Assembly: GCA_033063855.1 (NCBI GenBank)
Contig: CP093829.1
Location: 16,027,537 to 16,091,536 of the forward strand
DNA length: 64,000 nt
Direction: 5' to 3'
From: Smittia aterrima
Taxonomy: Eukaryota > Arthropoda > Insecta > Diptera > Chironomidae
This document shows, piece after piece, positions 47,164 to 56,848 of this stretch (within the stretch, counting starts at the first letter, position 1; the number at the start of each line of letters is the position of its first letter). The notes under the pieces were generated by a model that did not search any database, was not told the DNA's origin, and worked only from the letters and a program-made list of their open reading frames with translations. The position numbers and the translations under genes were made by a program.

Positions 47164-47310
47164 CTTTCAGCTGTGACTTTTCCTGAGGTGTAACGACCGA
47201 GGTCATCGGCATGCGACGTGCAACGATTTTTTTCGATGGTGGTGATCCTTTTAGTTCATTGATGCTGCTAATCGGTGCTGTGGTGCTCTGAAGCGGTGAA
47301 AGTCTTTTCT
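47164..47310 (-). CDS. MTUS1: MTUS long-form exon 3
   Basis: 147-nt internal exon on the minus strand: acceptor TTTGTAG before 47310, donor GAAAG|GTGAGT at 47164/47163. It encodes a Ser/Pro/Lys-rich stretch (KRLSPLQSTTAPISSINELK, SKKIVARRMPM). It takes one base from the exon at 51840 and gives one base to the exon at 35522, both consistent. Such basic Ser/Pro regions before the coiled coil are where vertebrate MTUS1 contacts microtubules; that role is inferred here. Confidence 0.75.
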
Positions 47311-50244
47311 CTACAAATAATGGAAAGTTTTTTTTACAGATTGCGGGAGTAAATTTGTTGCGCAACAAAATGGACTTTTGTTCTGATGTGTTTTCTGATG
47401 TAGTTGAAACTTTTATCATGAAGCTCATTGCTCGATATGAAACAATGTGAATTTACATAAGCAAAAAGTTTTTTGTTCCGGAAAATTTCTCTATGCGGAT
47501 TGAGGGGAAGTTAATTGAAGAAAAACCACACAGACTGCAATTTAATTTACATACAAGTACTCGTGGGTTAAAATCAGTTTATTTAATTCATAAAGTTCAT
47601 TAATTCGGGTCGTGAAGCTAGTAAGACTCTCCTAGAATTACTCGAATGAGTGAGTTCATAGAAAATTTCCTGTAATGACGAAGCATTAAGCGCGACGTTC
47701 AGTTTCGTTGGAGTTTGTAAATTGCATCAAATCATGCAATTTTCATTTTCGTTTTGAATGGATTTTGCTTGTTCATCGCTCGTAAGAAAATCGATGGGTG
47801 AAAGCTTCAACACATTGCATTAAATTGAGTCAATAGCTCTAACATGCAAGCTCGAGAAGAACATTCTCGCAAGCTCGAGAAGAGACAAGAAAAATCTTGA
47901 GAACAAATGCTAGCTGCACACAAATTTGTGGCAGAAATCGGAAAATTAGTAAATCTTCATTCAACGCCACAAGTCTGAGTTCTCGAAACGATGAGAAGAA
48001 AATACTTTTCATTCGAAGGGATTTTTCTGAATGTTTAAGGAAGCTTCCGTTGTTATTGGTTTGAAGTTCAGACAATTTTAGTCACAATGTTCACAAAGGT
48101 TGAATCGAAGGAAAGTTCTTAATCTTTAATAGAATTTGGTAAAAGATTTAAGTTAATTGAAACTTGTTCTATTATCTCTGAGCTATTCAAATCCACTTCA
48201 GCTTTTAACTCAACTTCTTAACAATTCCTTGGATTGCATTTAAATGCAAATTGCACTCGATAAAATTCTAGAGTTTCTAAGCCTATCGCAGCAAGTCTTC
48301 GTAATCCAAATCGTGATGTGAAGTGATTTCCCCGAAGGCAACAGTACATGTTGTCGAGATTTTCATTGAGATGAAGTGCGACAAGTCATAACATTTCGGC
48401 CGTTAAACGTTCGTGCATAAACATTTACGATGCCGCACGTGGGCACAAATTTGCTTGTTTATCAATTACTTACATCGAGAAAAAGCAAGTACGTGAAGAA
48501 TGCTCGTCCGTAAAATGCGATCTTCATCAAACGGTCTCCATTGGCGATGACAATAAAAATAACCAAGTTCATGGTGATGGTTTTAACATGATTGCACTCG
48601 GAGCATTATTGCGAAGCAGGTAGAGAGGTAGAAATTCTAAGATTGCTTTGTTTCCATCGTTTTCTTGGAATAGTTTGCATGCGGAAAATGTATTCGCCTT
48701 AGGTTTTACGGCGTGGGCTGTATCTCTGCCAGCGAGATGAAATTAGTAAGCAAGTTGAACTGAGATTGACTTCAAGTGCATTTAAAGATAATTGGCGAAG
48801 GAAAAAAGTGATTTTCATATTGGAGAGAAAATAATTTTGTTAAAATCTTTACAGTTCTGTGACTGTGTTGTCAATCACTTTCGTTCTCTGTCTTCACTAG
48901 CTTCCATCACGAAACTCTCTTTAAATGAGGTTTGTTTGTTCGTGTTGTCGCAAATCGTTTGTTTGGTTAATCTACAAGTGGCTGTCTTAAGTTAAGAATG
49001 AGACATGACAACGCACGACTTGGGAATCTTTTCCGCTTGGATTTCTTTTTGTCACGGTCCAAAATGGCAAAAGAAGAAAATTCATTCTGCCGACTCATCG
49101 GAGGGTCTGTCGTTCATCATTCCAATTACTTCTTATTTCGCTTTTTTTCTCACATATTCAAGTTCAGCTTGGCCTGAGCGAAAGGCAAAATGTCATTCGA
49201 TTTAATTTTCAATCAGTGAAGAGAAATTTTCTGGTTGACAATGATGAACAGCGAGACAATCTTGATAGACCAAATCTGCTACCACATTTTGAGCTTGACT
49301 AATGAATTTCACGTGGAAATTTCTTATCACACTGAGAATATCCGATTCATCAATCTTTCCACGAAGAAACGAAATTAGGAATCACTTGGATGGAGAAACA
49401 AATTTGCAATTTCTCTTCGTCTCTAAACGTCGCAGGAAGGCAAATCAGTCAATCTACCTTGCCAACATCAATCGAACGGTTGATTGATAAAAAGAAAAAC
49501 ATTTTCCACGTCACCAGCAAAAAAAGGAAATTTTCGTTGTTGACATAAATTATAATCGAATCAAGCGAAGACTTGAATCTAAATGAATTCCTGCTGAGTG
49601 GAAGTAAAATCTGTTTCGCTCCCCGAAAGTAAATTTCCAACCCCAAAGGAAAAGCATTCCATAAATTGCTGTTTGCTGTTGAATGTATCATCGCACATTT
49701 CACCACAAGAAGCATAAAACATTTAATGAAAAATACTTTTTTATGATTCCGAATGCAAAAGAGCGTCGAGCATATAAATAACGAAAGCCGAAAGTGAAAT
49801 GGAAATTTATAAACTGAAATTTCTCCTGAGCTGCCGTTTTCCCGGGAAGTTTGCTTTGCCATGCAATTTATGAAGCTTCGTTGTTTATGCTTTGCGGCGG
49901 ATGGAAACAAATAAAAATGTAAATTAAAAAATCTAGTTAAGGAGCTTGTGGAAGGGTAGTCTCTACATTCAGGCGCGAAAATAATTTAATGAGAGAAAAG
50001 TCCTCGTTAATTACTTTCAACTTTTTGATTCCTTAATGCTTTCACAATGCTTAACTCAGCTTTCAACGACAAAAGTCGAACCTAATTGACCTTCGCTGAC
50101 ATCAACAGCATCAATCACTAATTAAGAGTAAATTTCAAGCACGATAAGCAATCCAGCGATGTCAATTAACGATGTGATGCTGCCGATAAGAATTAAAACT
50201 ATAAATAATCAAACAGAAATGTCAGAGCTTCATTGTTGGTCGTG
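47311..50244. other. MTUS intron 2, left part
   Basis: 2.9 kb of intronic DNA between MTUS exon 3 and the nested 147-aa gene. ORFs at 47839-48075, 48792-49205 and 49302-49910 show no domain or consistent start. The candidate promoter of the 147-aa gene is at the right end. Confidence 0.5.
50200..50236 (+). promoter_or_regulatory. TATA box plus initiator of the 147-aa secreted protein gene
   Basis: TATAAATA at 50200-50207 is followed 32 bp later by TTCATTG, an initiator-like match with +1 at 50232. This gives a leader of only 13 nt before the ATG at 50245. A second initiator-like TCAGAG at 50222 is too close to the TATA box. Confidence 0.45.
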
Positions 50245-50797
50245 ATGTTATTTCGAAAACGAGTTTTTCTGGTACTTTGGTCCATCGTCTGGGTCATTAA
50301 GGTTGATGGAGCCGCCGTTCGGAAAAGTAATCTCACAAAATTGCCATTAACTTGTAAACTTAATGATTTCTTTTATCGCAGACAAAGAAGTAATTACGGA
50401 ATTGGCAAAAATTGTCGTTGATAAGTCGCTGAACGCGCTGAAGGTTTTTGAATACGATGTGAACTTAAGGGACAAAGACGTTGATGGTCCAAGTGAGTTA
50501 AGGCGATTAATTTAATAGTTTCTTCTAATCTTTTCTCGTTACGAAGTTTACGACTCACGTGGGATCGAGCAAGAAAACGCAAGCTTTAACTTTGATGACT
50601 CAGGTGAAGAAAGCAATGATCTGTTTGAGAGGAACAAACGTCAATCGGAATTTAATTCTGAGAATGTAGAGCAAGATCGGCACGCTGAGGAGATCAAAGG
50701 CATTTGGCAGGAGTTTCTGGAAACTGTCGTCGAGGGCGGTAAAAAGTTTATGAAGAAAGTCGCAAAGTCCTTCGACAGGGGAACTGAACAAACTTGA
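50245..50797 (+). CDS. Secreted 147-aa protein of unknown family
   Basis: Three exons: 50245-50326, 50382-50492, 50547-50797, joined across introns of 55 and 54 nt. Residues 1-23 are a signal peptide (MLFRKRVFLVLWSIVWVIKV, then DGAA). The rest is highly charged: residues 28-65 (KEVITELAKIVVDKSLNALK) and the C-terminal 60 (EIKGIWQEFLETVVEGGKKF) look helical. A dibasic site, NKR|QSEF near residue 95, could be a prohormone-convertase cut followed by an N-terminal Gln, but no amidation signal is visible. No cysteines in the mature part. AATAAA at 50828-50833. Family not recognised; it could be a haemolymph or salivary protein or a peptide precursor. Nested in an MTUS intron. Confidence 0.7.
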
Positions 50798-51839
50798 GCT
50801 GGTTATTAAAAGCTTTAAAAGTTTCGCAATAAAGTGCGAGCAAATCTAAACTCTTTCATTTAATATTCATCACAGACTTCGTCCGGATGGTTTACATTAA
50901 CTTTCCTTATCAACATAATCCGAAAAGTTTTATCATTTTTCATTCAAGTTTAAGAGAAGGTTTGTGCATTCAGCGATGTTTTATGCGCCATAAAGTCATT
51001 AAAAGTGCATGTGCTTCCTATTCCAGCTCTCCAGGATGCTCACCGCATTCATGATGCTGTAAAGTTTTATTTTTTTCATTTATCCGAGTTAGCCAAACCA
51101 TTGGTAATAGCCACGTAACGAGATTCGTTATCAGAATAATCGCATTTGTGAATCATGCTTGCTTCGGACGTGGCAAATTAGAGTTTAAACTAGAGCTAAG
51201 AGAAGCATCCTATTGAGATTCTGTCAACTGGACTTTAAAGATTTGTTACTCCAATATTGAAAAAAAGAAATAAAATGAAGTTTTTGCTTGAAGGTCCGAA
51301 GCCCAGGAAACAATTGAAGTTTTATGGTGTATTTTTTTTTCATTTAAATCGCGACTGCACGCATTGCAACACAAAATTCTAAAAATAAAGCGTCGCCAGA
51401 AAAAGAAGAACGAGAACTCGCTTTGTTTATCGGAATTAATTGCTCACGTCTGTAGTTTTATTGCTGACCGAGTCTCCTGGTTTTTTATTTATTGATTTTG
51501 CGGGGATTTGCGTAATGTTTATGAGAAGCGCTGCATGAATTGTCGAGCGAGTTTGAAAAATTTCATTTGTAAAACTAAATATTCGATTAAATGAATCAAG
51601 ATTTAATCTGCGGAATAAAATCTCTGAACTTTTCAATGAAACACAATAAAATATTTTTCCACTTTGCGTTCCTCCAATTCTCTATGAAAACATTTTTATC
51701 CTCGACTCGTGATTTCAAAGTTATTAAACTTTTGTGGCGAGCATCAGATAAAAGTTTCAACTTGCGCGATCGATTTTCCTTAATTGTTTAATTCTCATTA
51801 CGAGTTCGTGTTCATGAATTATGGATTAAGAGAACTTAC
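50798..51839. other. MTUS intron 2, right part
   Basis: 1.0 kb between the 147-aa gene and MTUS exon 2. Short ORFs at 51436-51636 and 51591-51791 overlap on opposite strands and are unsupported. Confidence 0.5.
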
Positions 51840-51968
51840 GGAGTGTTGAGATGACGCGAGCATTGCTCTTGGGAGTTCCAACCGTGCTGTTCGTGCTAGT
51901 CTTCGACGGAGGCCCCAAATCACACGGCGATGAATTGATTGTGCGTACATCACGTTTCTTCGCTGACC
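51840..51968 (-). CDS. MTUS1: MTUS long-form exon 2
   Basis: 129-nt internal exon on the minus strand: acceptor CGTTTTAG before 51968, donor CTCC|GTAAGT at 51840/51839. One of the three frames is closed by a stop; the frame used (SAKKRDVRTINSSPCDLGPP, then Ser/Thr/Asn-rich) accepts the one-base overhang of the exon ending at 56731 and passes one base to the exon at 47310. Basic and Ser/Pro-rich, like the next exon. Confidence 0.7.
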
Positions 51969-52622
51969 CTAAAACGAGATAGACGAGAACAGAAATGAAA
52001 AATGAGTTTTGGGAGTAAAAATATTTATCTTCGCATCATCTCGAAAATTATAGCCATTTCCTTGGCGATCAAGAAAGAGAAAGTTGTCATTTGCATAGCT
52101 CAAAGTATCCGCTTGATAAAAAGAAATTCTCCAGATATTTTTATAAAATAGCAATCAGTTGAGTTAGATTTATTCTTTATTCGTCTTTTAGCTCCATCAA
52201 TCAATAATAATCTTTCAACGACAAGTAAAGTTTTTGTGTCAAGTATTAAACGTCTTGTCGTATTTGTAAGACTCGTACAGTTGTAAACATTCATTTCTCG
52301 CAATCCACTTGAGACGTAGATTCTCCGGCTAAAGTAAGTAAACAAAGTCAACTGTGATTTCTTTAGTGTTGCTTCGTCTACTGAAGAAATCACAATTGTT
52401 AATTGCTCCAATCGATATTTTAAATTATAAAGTTTGCACCTTCATCAATAACTGCCGCTGCAATTTATTGCTGGGATTTACAACAATTTATTGTTAGATT
52501 TACCGATAATAAGACCTTTTGAGTAATCTCCATGTTGATAACACGTTTGAGATAACTTTGCGTTAAACGTTGAGACGGTTTAAAGTAATTTCAGACAGCA
52601 ACGAGAACAGTTCAGAAAAATT
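51969..52622. other. MTUS intron 1, upstream of the maltase
   Basis: Upstream region of the plus-strand maltase homologue inside MTUS intron 1. A TTCAGAC initiator-like match at 52590-52596 would give a leader of about 30 nt; no TATA box at the right spacing. A 103-codon minus-strand ORF at 52100-52411 lacks support. Confidence 0.45.
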
Positions 52623-54476
52623 ATGTTGGCGAGACTAGCATTGCTTTTTTTCTGCTTTGCATTTGTGTGCACACAGTCGGACGATCCTGATCGATGGTGG
52701 CAATCTGCAAACATCTATCAGATTTCTCCAGTCGCATTTAAAGACTCCGACAATGATGGATTCGGTGACCTTCAAGGAATCATCTTGAAATTGGATTATT
52801 TAGTGGAGACAGGCGTTGACGTCATTTTTCTTGGTCCTTTTTATAAAACGCCTTTTAAGGATTTTGCTTACGACGTATCCGATTACATTCACGTTGACGG
52901 AAGATTCGGAACTGACAAAGATATCAAGGAGCTTTTCGAAAAAGCTCATGAGAAGGGTCTGAAGGTGATCATCGACTTTATTCCTAATCACACAAGCGAC
53001 GAACACGAATGGTTCATTAAATCAGTGAACCGAGAGCGAGGTTATGAGAATTATTATGTTTGGCATGATGGAAGACGAGGACCGAATGGCGAGACTCTTC
53101 TGCCCAACAATTGGAATTCAACTTATGGCGGATCAGCTTGGGAATGGAACGAAGAACGTGAACAATTTTATTATCACATGTTTGCGAAAGAACAACCAGA
53201 TTTAAACTTAAGAGAGCAACGCGTGGTTGACGAGACTGAAAAGATTCTGGCAACTTGGTTGGAACTTGGAGCTGATGGTTTCAGAATTGACGCTGTTAGT
53301 CAATTGTTTGAAGATGCAGCTTTTCGTGATAATCCCGATTACTTGATTGATCTCCCTCAAACGTATGAGCTAGTCCAAAGATGGCGAGGATTCATTGATA
53401 GCTACACAACTTCAAATAGTGGAAACAACCGAGTTTTAGTTCCTCAAGTTTGGGATTCTCCTCTTGTTGATTTGATGAGATATTACGACGACCGAAACGG
53501 AATCCAACGAGCTCAAATTCCAACGAACTTCATTTTGATTAATGAGTTAACTCGTGACTCAAACGCAAGTGATTACAAAAACACGATCGACAAGTACTTG
53601 AACGCTTTACCAGAAGGAGCTGTTCCCAATTGGTTCGTGAGTATCCTCAACAGCAATTTTCTGAGCATTTACCTGAGTTGATTTGTCTAGCTCGGAACTC
53701 ACGATCATTCCCGCGTTGCATCGCGTTTTGGCTCAGAAAAACTCGACGGATTGACGATGCTGCTGTTAACATTGCCGGGAGTCGCGTTTACTTATAACGG
53801 AGACGAGATTGGAATGTTGGATCATCGAGAAATCTCCTGGGAAGACACAACTGATATCTGGGCATGCAATGCCGGTCCCAATGACTTCAGATACATATCA
53901 CGAGACCCAGCAAGAACTCCGTTCCAATGGGATGGATCAACCAATGCTGGATTCAATGAAGGGCAACGAACTTACATTCAAGTTCATCCAAATTATACAA
54001 CAAACAACTTAGCGCTTCAAACTGCAGCCGATAAGAGCCACTACAAGTTCTACAAACAATTGTTGTCTTTGCGCAAGCATCCAACGTTTGCCTACGGAAC
54101 TTTCGTGTCGAAAGCTTTCTCAGATAATGTGTTTGGATATTCACGATCTTTCAATGATAAAACATTCGTAGTTCTCGTCAACTTGAACGACAAAAGTGAA
54201 ACTGTAAATGTCACTGAATTAACGGTAACCCTTGAAAACAGGTCTCAGATTCTTCTGGCTTCATCTGCTTCCGGTTATTTAATTGGGTAAGTTGGTCTAT
54301 GATTGAATGTTAATGAGATCGCTGATCATGATTTTCTTTCTAGAAACTCTTTGGACACAGACAGCGTTCGTCTCGATGCATTTGACGCTTTGCTACTCGA
54401 ACGCTATTATTCCGGTGCAACGAAGATGACGATATCGCTTCTCGCTTTTGTCATGCTGCTCGTAAAATTATTTTAA
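52623..54476 (+). CDS. GPI-anchored GH13 maltase homologue with altered acid/base residue
   Basis: Alpha-glucosidase family (GH13 subfamily 17), like the membrane-bound gut maltases of flies and mosquitoes. Exons 52623-53636, 53691-54286, 54344-54476; 580 aa. Signal peptide 1-17. GH13 regions: DFIPNHTSDEHEW (region I, 118-130), DGFRIDAV with nucleophile Asp223 (region II), and LGTHDHSR with Asp343 (region IV). In region III, where maltases have Glu, the sequence is VLVPQVWDS, with Gln275 (codon 53445-53447). This predicts loss or strong reduction of hydrolysis. The C terminus SGATKMTISLL plus a hydrophobic tail (to residue 580) is a GPI-anchor signal. AATAAA at 54514-54519. Nested in MTUS intron 1. 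Confidence 0.92.
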
Positions 54477-56730
54477 TGAATTTGACTTTTATGACTATTC
54501 GTGGATGAGAGTCAATAAAACGTTATGAGTGTTGCTTAACATCCATTCTAATCAATATTCAACACAGTTAGATGCAGTAGTCGACCAAAACTTTTCCCTA
54601 AGCCGCAAACTGTAATCAACACTTTCCGTGCCTGTTTCGCAGAAAATTGTGTCCACATGTGACATTAGAGCTGAGAGGCGGAAGCGCTTTGTTGTTCTCG
54701 TTCTCGTGCTCAGACTTTTCGAAGTGTGTAAGCACCGTTTTGGGCGAGCACAACGCACATGTGAATGGCAGCAATTACAGTTATGATTCAATAAAAAAAG
54801 TTGTTTTCTTCTTCGATAAAGCCGAACGACAAGAGAGTGAAGCTCTTAATTCACACGACTCTCCAAATATGGACGTAAGACATTGAACGAAATAAGTTTA
54901 AGATTCTTTTCAATTACGCAAGAGTTCGAGACATGCCGGCAGTGAACTTGAAAGTTTGAAATCTCAAAAATACAATTTGATTCGTCATGAAACTCTAATT
55001 TCGTGGAAAATCGTTTCACTCATGCCTCTCGCGCCGTCCAACCTCCATTATCCAATGTGATTGAACCATAAAGTGTTATTCTCGCTTTGAGAAGACGTCG
55101 GCAAAACGAAAGACGAAAACAATTGTCGAAGACTTTATCGGCATAGACATTCTGTTCATCTCGATGTTTGTTAATTTTACTTCTATCGAGTGGAATGCAA
55201 AGCAGCGTTTACCTTCATTAAAAAAACGATCCGTTCAATAATATTATTTCATTCAGAATGAGATTGCATCGATAGCGAAATGTATTTTGCATCGTGTTGG
55301 AAATGACTCGGCAGGAAGGAAAACTTTCAATTTAATTCTCTTCATTGTCTTGCTGGTAATGCAAAAATTGTTGGATGATGGCGTGAGGAGAGATGAGAAC
55401 GCTCGAAGTGAATTGAAATGTTCAGGTAGAGACGTGAATATTTAAATTGCTGCCTGAAACTTCACGAAGTCAAAATTATTGCTCGAGAGATATTCTTTAG
55501 AATATTCTTCCCCTAACTTCTGAAAACTAATTAAGCGAAATCCGAGATTCGCAAAAGATGTTTCACAGACTTAACAACGGAGATAATATTTTGCGCAACG
55601 AGAACTTTTGCTACAATCGAATTTTATCGGCTAAACTTTTCGTAAGAATCTTCCTTTAGCTTTTCCGAAATTAAATTTAGAGTGAGTTAAATTTTATGTC
55701 TACATGGAAACTAGCGAGGAACAACATAAGTTGAAAAGTTCTAGGGAAATCTGCCATGGGAAATCATAAAGCGAACGAAGTTCCCAACCGCTGGATGAGT
55801 TTATAGAGGGCGTCGAGATTTTAAGGAAAATCTCAGGAAAATTATCAAAGTTTGAGATAATTAAAATGAATGTCTTAATGACTGACTTGAAGTTTCCTCT
55901 TTCGGTCGAGATTGAGAAACATAAAGTTTTGTAAAATATTCTCTCAGTTTTCGACACGACAACGAAAATAGATTTTTCAAGAAGATCCAAAGGCATCTGT
56001 TGCACTCGTCGATGATTCAGAACAGAATCGAGTCCACTTGATATTTGTAGCATTGAGTAATTAAGCCAGCTACATGCATTATCATAATTCAACTCATTAG
56101 GAACAGAAGAAACTCATTTTAGCTTCACAGAATGCGAACTCGAACGCGATGAGTTGAACGGAACAAAAAACATTAATTTTTATTGGAGTCTGGGGAGAGA
56201 AGATTTCCGTCGTTTAGATTCGAGTTGAACGAATTTAAAGTCAATTTTGGAAGATGCTCGTGTCGACAATTCTTTTGATTTCTCTACTTTAGTGTCGCAG
56301 TTTTCATCATTTGCTGTTTCCGCTAAATTGTTTTGTCTTGTACCTCAAAAGAATAATTTTATAACTCTTCAGGTAAATGTTAAAATTAATTAATGATTCT
56401 CGTTCCCATCTTCGAGCTCTTCAATCGCTAACAAAAATTAATTAACGACATGTGAACTGAATTATTTGATGTTTGTTTATTTAACTCGATTGCGTCGCCA
56501 TCGCCTCTAGAAGAATTTTACGACGCGATAAAAATGTCGGATATGTTTACAAGAAACAAAACCACCGAGCTAGTCTAAAAGAACATTTTGTCGATGAATC
56601 AACCACAGAACAAAGATTAAAATTGAGTTTTTTGTAAAAGGAAGATTTTGGTGTGACTCAACTTAAATGAGATTACCAGGTTCGAATCATGAATTTTCAT
56701 ATTTTCACAAATTTCAGTTTTTGACGTTAC
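54477..56730. other. MTUS intron 1, right of the maltase
   Basis: 2.2 kb of A+T-rich intronic DNA. A minus-strand ORF of 130 codons at 55700-56092 has no domain, signal peptide or splice logic, and is not called. Confidence 0.5.
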
Positions 56731-56848
56731 CTTCTTTTTTCACTCTTTTGCCGAAACTTCCGAATCTTTCACGTTCAATAACTTGATTATGAACGAATCT
56801 TTCTGATGCCGATCGATGCAGCTTCTCCTTGCTTCCATGTGCGCCCAT
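56731..56848 (-). CDS. MTUS1: MTUS long-form first coding exon with a myristoylation-type N terminus
   Basis: 118-nt exon on the minus strand: ATG at 56848, in-frame TAA 12 nt upstream, donor GAAG|GTAACG at 56731/56730. It begins MGAHGSKEKLHRSASERF and ends GSFGKRVKKE. Gly2, Ser6 and Lys7 fit the N-myristoyltransferase consensus, followed by a basic Ser-rich stretch that would help membrane binding. Its one-base overhang matches exon 2 at 51968. The complete long form is 56848-56731, 51968-51840, 47310-47164, 35522-35173, 32215-32020, 31859-31175, 31119-29955: 929 aa. Membership in MTUS is inferred from splice phase, strand and lack of another acceptor gene. Confidence 0.6.

Noticed and set aside
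56671..56690. tRNA T-arm-like GGTTCGAATC
   Set aside because: The flanks do not form the five-base T stem, and no acceptor or anticodon arm is found upstream.
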